A stretch of DNA of 64,000 nucleotides from positions 8,739,779 to 8,803,778 of the forward strand of contig OX465583.1 in assembly GCA_950022655.1 (NCBI GenBank), written 5' to 3'. Positions within the stretch are counted from its first letter, which is position 1. Every line of letters starts with the position of its first letter. Origin of the DNA: Alentia gelatinosa (Eukaryota > Annelida > Polychaeta > Phyllodocida > Polynoidae). Under the pieces are notes generated by a model, which saw nothing but the letters and a program-made list of their open reading frames with translations, was not told the origin of the DNA and did not search any database. The translations under genes were made by a program, and so were the position numbers. Below are positions 42,601-52,984 of this stretch, one piece after another.

Positions 42601-43790
42601 GACGTAGGATCTCTGACATTGGATAATTGACTCGGTTGCGTGTGTTCGTATCATGGAAGTTGTGCCTGAAGCAAGGGACTGCTGTCATTGTGTCGGCGAC
42701 TAAATGCGACCTGGTGACCAGGTGGGTGTCTGACTGGAGGTTTAAAGGCATATCGGACAATTTACCTTGCAAATCTAAAATCCATCTTACTTTTTCCTGA
42801 AAGTTTGATATGAAGTGTTGTAGAGCACATTCTTAACTTAAAATTCGGAGAGTACCGTGCTAGTTAGTAAGTAGAGATCAATATAATGATAATTTTATAA
42901 ATGAACATAGAAATGCTAAAAAATTGCTTTTTACATAGTAAAACCCATGTCATTTTCCTCAAACTTTCACAGATTATAGTAGATGCATAATACTACACAA
43001 ATGAATTTTAGAATACATAGGAATCCGCATTGTTTTTGAAGGAATTAAATAAAACCATAGTTTTCAGTACAATTCCTTTTTTTTTTTTTTATTAAATTGA
43101 TTGAGTAGTGAGTCTTTGTAGACGAAATGTGTGAAAGGCGCTCTGGGTGCGGAAGTCTTTTTTTCAAAATGTATTTATTTCTATAATAGGTGTGGGTGGG
43201 TGGGTTGAATTTCTCCGGTCATAGAGCTGACGAACTACCCGGATGTCGTGATAGCCTCTGGTTAATTCGGTAGTGGCGTGAAATGAAGTCATTCATTTCC
43301 AGTCGTGAAAAGAGTGTAGGATCTTTGAGTCTAACTTTATCTCTTTATAAGTGTCCGACTTTTGTGTATATATATACGTTAGTATGAAGAGAATTTACCA
43401 CCCAAATCCAGACTCGTTCAATCAAAATCTATTTTTGATTTTAAACTGAACTAGTCTGGTTTTGTGTGGTAAACTTTATTCATATTAAATTTAAGAAGTT
43501 TTACTCACGATAAAAGAATGAGATACAGTAGGATCAAAGTGATGAGTGATTCATAAAAGACTCAACGTTTCCATTGATTTAATTAATCTTCGTCAGGAGT
43601 TTTGTATATATGTTCTTCTAGTTGATCCCATAGAGAATATCCACCTTATAGCACAGAGATTTAAAGTTAGGCAACTCAAAAAAACAAACTTGTTTCTCAT
43701 CACCAAGCCATGAAAAATATGATGAGGGCGCTTTTTTTTCCTTTTTTTTTTTTTGCTGGATCAAAGATGGCTTAAAAGTGTCATAAAATG
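42600..43790. other. AT-rich sequence with one long palindrome; no gene
   Basis: AAAGGCATATCGGACAATTT at about 42744 is shared with 52264 and marks a diffuse dispersed repeat. At 43394-43472 TTTACCACCCAAATCCAGAC-TCGTTCA pairs with TGAACTAGTCTGGTTTTGTG-TGGTAAA, a 27-bp-arm imperfect hairpin. Several T-tracts (43077, 43739). Confidence 0.5.
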
Positions 43791-43869
43791 GGCTTTAGAC
43801 ATACAGTAATACCCTGCGTAAGCGGTCACCCTCCGTTCCAGGCCAAAATGTCTGCTTATGCAGGGTGTC

Positions 43870-45180
43870 TGCATCCCTGGCATGAGGAGCTTTAATTTGA
43901 TACCAAATACACATACCTTTCATAATTTCTATCAAGGTTCATCTATTTAAAAAAAAAAGAAAAATCGTCTAAAATCGTTTTTGCAGATGCGCGCGGTGAT
44001 GAGAAACAAGTTTTTTTTTCTGAGTGGCCTTAGTGCTACATTTTTTATCATTTCACTTTAGAATCACTTCTGGTCCTCCTAGTTCGCTGGTGTTCCCCGT
44101 CTGAACTTTGTTTGTACACAGTGTTTAAATTTTGCATATTTCTACATCGAAGTGATCAATATTTGATATACCCTGGAGATGATTTACATGTTGATGCCGA
44201 CTCCAGCACGCACCAGGTGTACGCTGCCTCCCAGCCTCTGGGCGCCTCACAATCTACGTGTCTTGTTTTTATAAGCAATTCCTTTATTTAACTTCTCATT
44301 TTACAATATCAGTCACTTTTTTTTTTTTTTTTTTTTTTGTGTAGATCTTTATTCTGGATGCACTACTAGGGTTGTAGAAAACCCTATTTTCGGTAGGCTC
44401 CAGGGCCAAATTCTTTCCGTTTTCGTTATATTTTTATAGTAAAGAGTAACATATATACAATATAAGAAAAAAGGCTGAGCCTTTCCTACATTATATAGGT
44501 AATTTAGATGATATTTATTACTAATATACAATGATATTTACAATGAGTTATCAGTATGTCATCATGCTTGACTATTCAACCTTTGTGGGTGGTGGCTGAT
44601 TGGTTGGAGATCCCCATAGAGTGTACCCGGGTACACTTCTGTAGGTTTCTGTTACATTGCCTTCCTTTCTTCAGCTTAGTGGTCTCTAGGTTGCTCCATT
44701 TCTTTTGGTTGTTAAAAAAAAGAAGAAAAAAAAAATGTTAATAAAAAAGACAATAACAAAAAACAACAAAAAACAACAAAGGACTAATATTAAACCTTGG
44801 CTTTTCAAACTTCAAATCTACCAGTAATTATCGGTAGAAACATGAAAAATGTACCCATTATTTTCCGAGTTATCTAAATTATGTACGACGGTATGTTTTT
44901 TACGTGTGTCAATGTATAACATTATGAATACAAAGTCTGAATACTCAAGGTTGTATAACCTATACTTGTGTAGCCACGTCAGATTTCTAATGACGAAGAA
45001 CCGCAAAGCTCTGTAAGCCTACCAAGTAGGCTTTTCCCTGAAGGATAACCAGAAAAACTGGAATAGTCTGTTCCTCTAGAATAAATAAAAACTTAAAAAA
45101 ACTATAAAAAAAAAACCACGCCTGATTCCTTCTCTTACACAAGTTGTCATCCTTTGATTCCTTTTTCTCCTGGTATTAAC
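43870..45180. other. AT-rich, T-tract-containing region without recognised genes
   Basis: A run of about 20 T residues at 44319-44338. About 44355-45010 has a 3'-UTR-like or LINE-tail-like look on the minus strand (A/T-rich, GTTGTAGAAAACC), but no reverse transcriptase is found. I see nothing else. Confidence 0.4.
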
Positions 45181-45189
45181 TTTTCATTG

Positions 45190-45424
45190 GCGAGGCGAAC
45201 GAGGTGACAGCCGAGTGAATATCACGTAACATTCAAACGAGTTGGAGAACAATGACTTTGATCAAAACAAGTTGCTTTCTGTATTTATCTCACCACTTTG
45301 CACACTAAAAGAATGGACAACACACAGGATATAGACCATGGAGAACGGAGTGTAATACTCTAGGGGCATGGAGAAAGATTTCCCAATGTTAAGCCAATGG
45401 GACAGAAATACCAGGGCTGAGACA
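45190..45424 (+). mobile_element. Foldback element, family 1, hairpin truncated
   Basis: It starts inside the hairpin apex (GAACGAGGTGACAGCCGAGT-GAATATCACG), then ATTCAAACGAGTTGGAGAAC. The module TTATCTCACC...GACAACACACAGGATATAGA, TTCCCAATGTTAAGCCAATG ends in a decayed GGGCTGAGA. Confidence 0.75.
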
Positions 45425-45644
45425 CGAGCCTCCTCTCGTCGTGTCGTTTAGTTTCACTTTCATTTTAAAGGTCAGCGGTTAGCAGCCTGGGGTATCGCTA
45501 TCCTTATTGTTGACTTAGCTGATGTTCGTGAGACTCTGCACTAGATAGTTTGATGACTCCCCCGAAATGTGCTTCTCAAAAATAGGGCAACAAATTAAAA
45601 TTTAAAATAAAAGGGAAATTAGGAATGCGAAGCAGGCACACTTC

Positions 45645-46022
45645 TATAGGGGACAGAGCCATTGTTAGTTCATGAAGCAGTCACTAGGTGGTCGGGGGGA
45701 CAAAACCTGTATTCTGGCTCTTTGTTGTTATGAAATTCATCTGCCTTTCAATGTTTTTTACCATGGTTCCTTTGACTCTCTGCACCCATCCAAGAGCAGG
45801 ATGAGATAATGATTAAACCCAAGACATGATTTTTTTTCCACATGGACCACTTTATATACATATGTGAGCAAGGCTAAAGTTGTGACATTTCCCTATTATC
45901 ACTCATTTCTTTTGCACCTCCATTAGTGAAGAACACCTACTTGTTCACCTCCAATAGTGAAGAACACCTACTCGGGGGGCGTCATGGCGGCGCCCATGGA
46001 TCATAGGCTATATGCCGTATAC
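45645..46022 (+). mobile_element. MITE with end TATACGGCATATAGCC (copy 3 of 4)
   Basis: Same order as 36321-36692 with few differences: CAGTCACTAGGTGGTCGGGG, CCAAGACATGATTTTTTTTC, and two GTGAAGAACACCTACT before GGGGCGTCATGGCGGCGCCC. Confidence 0.87.
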
Positions 46023-46033
46023 ACAGCCGATGC

Positions 46034-46066
46034 CCCCCCCCCCCCAAAAAAAAAAAAAAAACAACC
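46034..46066. repeat. Poly-C followed by poly-A
   Basis: About 12 C then about 15 A. Long homopolymers of this sort are also prone to assembly error. Confidence 0.85.
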
Positions 46067-46692
46067 AAAAAAACAACCAACCAAATAAACCAAAAAAACA
46101 GCAACAACAAAGAATAAAAATTAAATTAAATAAAAAGATGTACGTAACGAGGCAGTTAGATCAGTTAGGGCAGCTAGTTTTTTTTTGTTTTCTTTCAACC
46201 GACACCTTACACCAAACCTCAACGGAACGAAAATATTACGAACAACAAATAATCAAAAAATCATATTTTTGCGATAAATATATCATTATAGAGAAATCAT
46301 TTCAATATCGTCTCATATGAGCAGGCATGTTGAATTTTCACATATTGAGTCTACAGCCCTATAGCTCTATAACGAATACCCAGCCTCTGAAAAGGTCTAT
46401 TCGGAGAAGCCCTTGCGCCGGTAAAAAGATATTGCAGCTATTTTCCTTAACACGGATTTGCTGGTCGACCTTCAAAGACCCCGGCCCCGGACCACAAAGG
46501 ACCCCGGCGGTGTGCTGGGAGAGATTCGGGGGATCCCCCCCCCCCCCCCCTTTCCCTCCCCACTCGCCCTGACCTCCGTGTTGTGCACCCGGGTACTTTG
46601 GAGTTGCCCCAGTGGAGGTTACCCCAGTATCAAAGCAGGACCAGGGGCTGCCCTCACAGCACAGACAGGGTTGTAGGCCCGTTACCAATCAT

Positions 46693-46983
46693 CAGGGATG
46701 TCAGTTTTCCTTGTTTCCGCGGAATTCCGTGTTTTTATTTTTGGAATAAGATATCCTTTTTTCTTGTGTAAAATGAACATAACAATTAAAAGATACTCAA
46801 ATCAACCATGACTCATAAATTCCCCAATTAACCTGCCTCCAGACCCATGTTCCGTAGTGATAATGTTATTTGTATCTACTATATTTTAGGTCTTTTTGGT
46901 ATATATATATAGATCTGATGTCTAACCCTGTATTGCCAGGGAAATATTTCCTTGCTTTTTTCTGACCCCTACTGACATCCCTG
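46693..46983. mobile_element. hAT-like MITE with intact TIRs
   Basis: CAGGGATGTCAGTTTTCCTT ... CCCCTACTGACATCCCTG. Closest to the 36875-37129 copy (TTTCCGCGGAA.TTCCGTGTTTT, TTCTTGTGTAAAATGAACAT). Confidence 0.83.
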
Positions 46984-47339
46984 TACCATTTGGAACTGAA
47001 AAGATCTGCACCTTTTTTCGTCGGCCAATGGAAACGGGCCTTATGCTTGCCCCATGCATCGGGAACATGTACTCCAGACGATAGATACTTAATAAGAGAC
47101 AGTCATACATACAAATTGATAATGAAACCTAGCTTTTTATATTCCTTGTATTTTTCACAAAATACAGACAAAAGGAAATTAGAAAAATTGGATTTGGTTA
47201 TGAAATAACACTCTCCAAGCAGTACGAAAGATCTGGTAGGAAAAAAACAAAACAATTGCAGCTACGTAGCCTGGAAGCCTGGCCTATGTCTCCACATGAT
47301 AGGCCAGGTAACACCCACCATCTTCCTGATACATCATGG

Positions 47340-47585
47340 GTAACAGCGGGATTGCATTCAGATTTTATCTTTTGAAAGGTTGCTATTACTTTATTTTGTA
47401 TCATCTTACATTATAAACAAGTATAAGTAAGTTATTTGGGGAACCTCGTGAGGGAGAGAGGTTGTGCTGGTTCTCCTTACCAATGCAAATCGACGGGGAA
47501 CCAGCGAAAGTTCAAGGTCAATCACACGTTGCTCTTATTGGGCGTTACCTGTCCCATTGTTAATTGGGGCAGGGAACCAGTCTAC
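47340..47585 (-). repeat. Inverted copy of the 41850-42105 repeat
   Basis: ATTACTTTATTTTGTATCAT, AAGTTATTTGGGGAACC, CGGGGAACCAGCGAAAGTTC and GGGCGTTACCTGTCCC-ATTG...GGGGCAGGGAACCAGTC are the reverse complement of the 41.85-kb copy, at a diverged level. Confidence 0.8.
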
Positions 47586-47589
47586 AGTT

Positions 47590-48480
47590 ACTGGGTCAAG
47601 GTGGCCACGGATGAAGGTCGTGAAGCTGTGGAGGCCAGTGTAAAATGGCCTTGCTTAGTTGTCTGGTATGGTTTGACACAGGTCGACACTCAGAGACTAA
47701 AGGCGGGTTCGTGACCTCTCTATTTTGAACTGGAGAGAGCTAAGTTTAGTGCAGACCTTCACTGATTAACGCTGAACTCTGCATTACTTCGCTGACTTAA
47801 GAAACATTGTGTGGAGGTGCGCTTATCAGAGAGCTAGATTTAGCGATTTGTATTCTTTTTCCCCCATTTTTTTTCAGTGATGATTTGCATTCATATAGAG
47901 TTAGGTGCAGCTTAGAAGGTTTTCCAACACACACATTCAGGCGTACGGGTGGTGTTCTCAAGCCTGCCTTTTCGAGCGTGGACCTAACGCTCATATACGC
48001 TTCCTAAAGGTTAGAGTGGTCAAATTGACTTTGAGCTTGCTGCAAAAGAACTAACCCTTCACCATCTGCGTGCTCACAGTGTGACATTGGGAAAGGTGTA
48101 GAGGGCCAGTGTCTCAGTATCCTTGAGGAATGCCTAGCTGACCATGACCAATGACTAGAGACCAAAATACCTTATTGACTTACTGGTGCTTGATATATTT
48201 GTATCCTAGGAAGGCAGTTGTAGAAATGGCTAGTTGACTGGGTGCAAGTGGGCTTCAGAAAATGACCCAAACCTTTTAATTGTTATTTATCTAATTTATA
48301 TTTCCGCGCTCATTCATCAATGATGAACATACTATCTGCTCCTCGGGTTATTCTGCCCTCATATAACCTGAATCCCCACTCTTCTACATAGAATTCACTC
48401 TTTTAAAATTGTGTTTTCAATGCTGACGTTTGTAATCCCGTTCTTTAGTGACGGTTACTTGGAGACCTGAAATATGCTAT
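47590..48480. other. No assigned gene; one acceptor-like site at 47877
   Basis: TTCTTTTTCCCCCATTTTTTTTCAG at 47854-47878 looks like a strong 3' splice site. The sequence after it is open for about 43 codons on the + strand and then stops. The encoded peptide matches nothing I know, so I do not call an exon. Confidence 0.35.
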
Positions 48481-48483
48481 CAA

Positions 48484-48724
48484 AAAAAATGGCAGTTTTC
48501 CACTTTCCCAAGGAAATTCTTGTGTTGATTTCCAGTTTATTGGATTATTTTTTCATGTCCGAAATAGATATACACATGTAGTATTCTCTTTCACGACAAT
48601 AAAACAGTGTTTTTAACCTCCCCACACACCCCCAGCCCCATTTCATGGCCAACCCTGATGTGTTTTCCATGCTTTCTCAGTCTCTCTGAGGCAGTAGATT
48701 CCATACCCCAACTGACATGCTGCT
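48484..48724. mobile_element. hAT-like MITE, diverged copy
   Basis: ATGGCAGTTTTCCACTTTCC, CAAGGAAATTCTTGTG, GACAATAAAACAGTGTTTTT, CAGTCTCTCTGAGGCAGTAG and CCCAACTGACATG. The right terminus reads ATGCTG instead of ATCCCTG. Confidence 0.65.
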
Positions 48725-48850
48725 GATATTCAGCTGGGGGTACTGCTTTGTCCTCTGGAGGGGGCTTAAAGTATTGCTGTAGTATATCATTTGAAAACCA
48801 GGACTTGCCCTTGAAGAGGTAGAATACGTTGTTTTTTTCTGCTTCTGGCT
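48700..48850 (-). CDS. Unrecognised minus-strand open segment (doubtful)
   Basis: The minus strand encodes ...NNVFYLFKGKSWFSND... followed by ...YFKPPPEDKAVPPAEY..., with balanced composition that looks more protein-like than most spurious frames here. It runs into MITE sequence at one end and GC-rich repeat at the other, and has no good acceptor. It could be a captured gene fragment or chance. I cannot name a family. Confidence 0.15.
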
Positions 48851-48924
48851 CTGGGCGGTCAACCTCGGTGGGGGGTCCTTCCGGCCCGGTCCAAAATGGC
48901 GGCGCCCAGCAGTCAACACACCAC

Positions 48925-49010
48925 TCTCCTAGCAGAGATCCTGCACTCAACTTCCTGCGGCCGCTTATATCTCTGCCCCGACCTGCCTTTTGGGGCAAAA
49001 TCTGCCCTTG
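48925..49010. repeat. Dispersed fragment shared with 11290-11393
   Basis: GCAGAGATCCTGCACTCAAC, TTCCTGCGGCCGCTTATATC and TCTGCCCCGACCTGCC align to the 11.3-kb stretch. Confidence 0.6.
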
Positions 49011-49745
49011 GCTGGTTCCCCCTGCTGCTAAAAGCTAGTATATCTCTATCGAGCCCCCTAGCGGATACGCCAGGAACCAGCGGAAATCTGCCCCAAACGC
49101 CAGATTTAAGATATCAATATTTTTTAGCCCTTTGAGTAATCGTTTGTCTTTATTTCACTGTGACCAAAGTACAAACATGGATTTCTTTGTTTGAGTCTTA
49201 AAATCCTGCTTGATATATAGGGCTATTTTTTGGATGGTGGAACCCATATGTGACAGGGTTCTTGTAACAGGGTTTGTAAACAAAGGCAACATGTGCTCTT
49301 TTGAGGATGCATTGGCTTTAACTTTGGATGCCCACTATCCTAATGTACAACTGAAGGACATACAATTCATAAGCTCTTTCTGGACATGTGTCCAAGCATA
49401 AACAACAGCTGAATTTAGACATCTTCACTGGAGTTACAGCTTCTTTTAAACCTGCGGTCTGTTTACAAACAGACACGGAATGTAGTCCCGCTTCCCGTTC
49501 CGCTCTGACGTCACTGGGTTGAGGCAGAGATTAGTAATTGCAAATATCACAAAACATCTGCTGGGAGAGTGTCGACACACTGCGGTGTGTGTATCACGTG
49601 GTGAGTGACGTCGTCGTGAGAAACGCCCCGTCACTATTACTCACCGGAGTCCATCATTACCGCCAGCCACTCCATCTATCATGTGGTTCTTTATGTTCCA
49701 CGTCCGTCCCTCCATGTGCCGCTCCCTCTACGGGCGGCCCCATCA
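49011..49745. other. No recognisable gene
   Basis: Single-copy-looking. GATATATAGGGCTATTTTTT near 49211 and a CpG-richer part at 49560-49740. Short frames only. Confidence 0.4.
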
Positions 49746-49749
49746 TAGT

Positions 49750-49895
49750 GGGATCATATAGAGGAAACCCATGAAAGTTTAGGGTCAGAGCTGTTATCCC
49801 ATTAGAGTTTGAATCACGTAGTAATTCACAAGGCGAAGCCGCGTGAATTACTACGTGAATTGCTACGTGATTCAAATGAGATGGGATACGAGCTC
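49750..49895 (+). mobile_element. Foldback family 5 hairpin, module missing
   Basis: TATAGAGGAAACCCATGAAA, arms GTTATCCCATTAGAGTTTGA / TTCAAATGAGATGGGATACG, and apex AATTCACAAGGCGAAGCCGCGTGAATT with GCGAAGC at 49833-49839. The descending arm has a 15-bp tandem duplication (TACTACGTGAAT / TGCTACGTGATT). Confidence 0.82.
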
Positions 49896-49916
49896 CCCCA
49901 GGACCAAGTATTGTTC

Positions 49917-50213
49917 TTTATCTTACCCCTGGAATAAATGTCCATAGGCTTAACATTGGGAACTCGTTCTCCATGCCCCTACAAGTATCGCAGTCCGTTC
50001 TCCATGGTCTATATCCTGTGTGTTGTCCATTCTTTTAGTGTGTACAGGGGTGAGATAAATACAGAAAGCAACTCGTTTTGGTCAAAGAAGTCATTCTCCA
50101 GCTCGTTTAAATGCTACGTGATATTTACTCGGCTGTCGCCTCGTTCATATCACACCGCATCAAACTTGTGGAGAACGACGACTTTGACCACAACTTGTTG
50201 GTTTCTTCTTTAG
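49917..50213 (-). mobile_element. Foldback element, family 1, ~118 bp upstream of the endophilin exon
   Basis: On the + strand: module TTATCTTACCCCTGGAATAA, CCATAGGCTTAACATTGGGA, TATATCCTGTGTGTTGTCCA, GGGGTGAGATAA. The hairpin follows: GGTCAAAGAAGTCATTCTCC, apex TATTTACTCGGCTGTCGCCTCGTTCATATC, then GGAGAACGACGACTTTGACC. Relative order is inverted with respect to 1447-1713. Confidence 0.85.
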
Positions 50214-50331
50214 TTCTTCATGTTCACTTAAACCACCTGTGTTTGTATTATGGTAAATACAATGTTATTGTGATATATATACACTATTTAATGGCTTGTC
50301 TTAATGTGTCGCGTTTGCCTTGTCTTTGCAG

Positions 50332-50404
50332 AAAGTGGACGTCACGGGGAAACTAGTTGAGGAGGTGATGGCGAGGACACACGAGTACCTGCAGCCAAAC
50401 CCTG
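50332..50404 (+). CDS. SH3GL (endophilin-A): Internal exon of an endophilin A (SH3GL-type) gene, N-BAR domain segment
   Basis: This is the only exon in the window I can identify. A pyrimidine-rich stretch ending TGTCTTTGCAG precedes it and a strong donor G|GTAGGT follows it, giving 73 nt. The frame starts at phase 0 with AAA and ends at phase 1 on a single G. The 24 complete codons read K-VDVTGKLVEEV-MARTHEYLQPNP. The pattern K-[VT]DVT...[EQ][YF]LQPNP is characteristic of endophilin A, immediately after its ...EMERK stretch, and it lies in the first helix region of the N-BAR domain. The trailing G fits the Ala (GCN) that follows PNP in vertebrate endophilins. Endophilin B differs here: it lacks KVDVT. 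Endophilin A bends membranes and recruits dynamin and synaptojanin through a C-terminal SH3 domain during endocytosis; those parts are not in view. Foldback elements end about 118 bp upstream and start about 34 bp downstream. I did not find the neighbouring exons, so the introns on both sides are probably long. Orthology is confident; the exact paralogue is not. Confidence 0.88.
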
Positions 50405-50437
50405 GTAGGTCGCCGAGCTCGGCCCACACACGGGGGT

Positions 50438-50936
50438 TTATCACCCGTCTAGACAAAGCCCCCACTGATAATGTATGGGGACTCAGTAAACCACGGCCCA
50501 TTGTATAAAACATGCCAGATACCACAACTGTGATATTCCCACTCACCGAGGGGACTACTTTCTTGTCCCCAAGGACCGGGGAATTGCACACATCCCGGGA
50601 AACCAAAATATTTTGGCAGATAGAAAAAATTTGGTATACAGATTCAAATCTGTAGTATACGGCCTCAAAGCCATGGTACACGGGAATAATAGCCCCTTTG
50701 TGCTGTAGAGCAAAGAAGTAGTCCCTATTGTTATACCCTTTAATATGGCAATCACTGGGTTTAATTTATTCAAAAAGATGGATAAAAAATGCAACAAACG
50801 ATGGTGATGTGGACAGGCGGCTCTGTAAGCCACTCGAGGTTGACATCAACACACGCGCTAGCGCTCGTGTATTACCACGAGTCAACCTCTCGTGGTTTTC
50901 GGCCGCCTGTCCACAAAACCATCGTGTATTACCTTT
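50438..50936 (-). mobile_element. Foldback element, family 3, starting ~34 bp after the exon's donor site
   Basis: TTATCACCCGTCTAGACAAA-GCCCCC and CCACGGCCCATTGTATAAAA are the inverse of the family-3 tail. The hairpin at 50800-50930 (ACGATGGTGATGTGGACAGG / CCTGTCCACAAAACCATCGT) has apex CGCGCTAGCGCTCGTGTATTACC. It contains CCGGGGAATTGCACACATCC, not seen in the other copies. Confidence 0.85.
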
Positions 50937-50954
50937 ATCTAGTGACAGGACTCA

Positions 50955-51387
50955 GGGGCCCGTTTAATAATCTAGGCTCGCACATGAAGACCCTTTTCTG
51001 TACCTGACACAAGGGTTATCGTTTGATGATATTTTAGTTCGTTCGCTAAGACGGTATTAGCTGTCCATAAGGTTATCCGTAAGTGTTGAATGAAGTTGAT
51101 CCATATTGTCCCAGGGTCTCTATGGCTTACAGAAAAGGGTCTACACTGAGGGAAAATAAGTCACACCCGACTGTTGAAACCTGGGGTCTATTGAATAACC
51201 TAGGATAATACATGAACACCCTTTTCTGTACCTCACACAAGGTTTACTGTTGATATTAAGACAGTCTTAGCCGTCCATAAGGTCTTACATATGTGTTAAA
51301 TTAAGTTGACCCACATCGTCCCTTGGACTCATTGGTGTACAGAAAAGGGTCTGCATTTACAAGCCTAGATTATTAAACGGGGGCCCC
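50955..51387. mobile_element. Two adjacent MITEs of the GGGGCCCGTTTAATAATC family
   Basis: Copy A (50955-~51150) starts GGGGCCCGTTTAATAATCTA, with GAAGACCCTTTTCTGTACCT, and ends GGTCTACA. Copy B (~51180-51387) starts CTGGGGTCTATTGAATAACC and ends AGCCTAGATTATTAAACGGG-GGCCCC. Both contain the CCATAAGG...TTAA(G)TTGA(T/C)CC(A) internal order. Confidence 0.82.
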
Positions 51388-51504
51388 AGAGCAGTCTGAA
51401 AATAGCCATGCATTGTCAGTGATTGTCAATCAGCCTAATATTATATATCTGTGGCTGTATGTCCTACGTATACCGCCCGCTCCTATCCATGTCATATTTA
51501 TGGC

Positions 51505-51778
51505 CGTACAACACGTATGTGGCGTACGGGGTATGTAGGTGGCGTACGGGGTATGTACGTGGCGTACAGGGTATGTATGTGGTATACGGGGTATGTACGT
51601 GGCGTACGGGGTATGTATGTGGCGTACGGGGTATGTAGGTGGCGTACGGGGTATGTATGTGGCGTACAGGGTATGTACGTGGCGTACGGGGTACGTATGT
51701 GGCGTACGGAGTACGTATGTGGCGTACGGGCTATGTATGTGGCGTACGGGGTATGTACGTGGCGTACGGGATATGTCT
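51505..51778. repeat. 20-bp minisatellite (about 14 units; GTATGTACGTGGCGTACGGG)
   Basis: Perfect to near-perfect 20-bp units with T/C variation at GTA(C/T)GT. Because 20 is not divisible by 3, each strand shows long open frames cycling through three frames; none is a gene. Confidence 0.95.
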
Positions 51779-52020
51779 GACAGAGAAATCCAACAAATCG
51801 TCCAAAAACCAACGTACAAAATGGCGATTTTAAGGTACATGTATATAATTATACGAAAACAGGGATACTGTGCCTGTACATGTTAAAAAGTAATTTTCTT
51901 GATTGCACACTCTGTTATATTTCATTTGTTTCTACAAATATGAGGAAGAACGCCCTAATGCTGGACGATTTTAAATTGTACCTTTTCTTCACCTGGATTT
52001 AGAGAGAAAAAAAGAATACT

Positions 52021-52087
52021 TGGTAAAATTGACGATGAGAAGAACCGATGCCAAAGGCAGAGGTTTATCTTATCGTCAATTTCACCG
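52021..52087. repeat. Hairpin TGGTAAAATTGACGAT...ATCGTCAATTTCACC
   Basis: Imperfect palindrome with about 16-18 bp arms and a ~30-bp loop. Confidence 0.65.
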
Positions 52088-52261
52088 CGTAATTATCACG
52101 TACAACCACAGTAACCCTGTTTCCGTATATTACTAGATTCTCAGACTCAATACCCAATGACATGGTAGACATTATACGGTTATATGACATATACTCACAT
52201 ACTGAAAAGACATTAAAAAGGTAGGCGTGGCTAAAAGGTCAGCAGCCATCGCTTGAACAAA

Positions 52262-52540
52262 AGATTAAAGGCATATCCAACACTTTACAGTGACACCATC
52301 TGGTGATTTTTTAATAATGTAAATTATCAGTCAGAACTGGTTTCTTGAGATTCATTCTAATTCCAAATGAGTAAATTTAACATTTTTGTCCAATTCATCC
52401 AATCTCAAGAGGTAAAATAGTCCAATTTACATTTGCCTGATTTACTGAAATATAGGTTTTTCTTTAATTCTTTCATAAATAAGGATGGTGACCTATGGAT
52501 TTTTTTTTCTTTGAGCAAGTCTTTTATTAATCTCTCCACA
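52262..52540. repeat. AT-rich dispersed repeat (TAAAGGCATATCC)
   Basis: The start TAAAGGCATATCCAACACTT resembles 42742 (TAAAGGCATATCGGACAATT), and both run on into AT-rich sequence. Boundaries uncertain. Confidence 0.45.
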
Positions 52541-52677
52541 TTATCCTACAGCTTACAACTTTCAGCTTTGCCAAACAATTCTTCTTGAACATCATTTAGA
52601 CTATACTGGAACTAAACCTTTCATCTCATAAGTGTCCTGTACTAGGCCTATGGATTTTAAAACTTAAATGTGTAATA

Positions 52678-52944
52678 CTGATATCAAGAGACGTCACGAG
52701 TTTGAGTGCGAGTTTATTTATGCCACGCATTTTGTTGGCTCCATAATTTCACGAGTCAAAGACCAAAATGAGTGGCATAAATAAGCTCAAACTCAAACGA
52801 GTGGCGTCTAGATTTTATCCTACCCCGTTTCTACATTTTTTCAGTATTAGAAAGTAGTGTCATAAACAACACTTTATGTCACACCCGTGAAATAAACAAA
52901 TCTCATGTTAAGCCTATGGCGTTTTTTATTAGGGGTAGGATAAA
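52678..52944 (-). mobile_element. Foldback element, family 2b, inverted copy of 10137-10418
   Basis: On the minus strand: TTATCCTACCCCTAATAAAA, CGCCATAGGCTTAACATGAG, CACTTTCTAATACTGAAAAA-type sequence, GGGGTAGGATAA, then the GTTTGAGTTTGAGCTTATTT / ATGCCAC hairpin ending ACGTCTCTTGATAT. The apex has lost one side. Confidence 0.86.
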
Positions 52945-52984
52945 GGAACAGATGTAATTCAGACACACTCAGGTATATGATATT

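Noticed and set aside
47807..48007. Candidate terminal exon after a strong acceptor-like site (47878)
   Set aside because: The downstream peptide has no recognisable similarity and there is no poly(A) signal close by. One good-looking acceptor is expected by chance in T-rich DNA.
48591..48998. 135-codon minus-strand frame as a gene
   Set aside because: Its ends lie in an hAT-like MITE and a GC-rich dispersed repeat. Only the central ~50 codons look protein-like, so I kept just a doubtful segment call.
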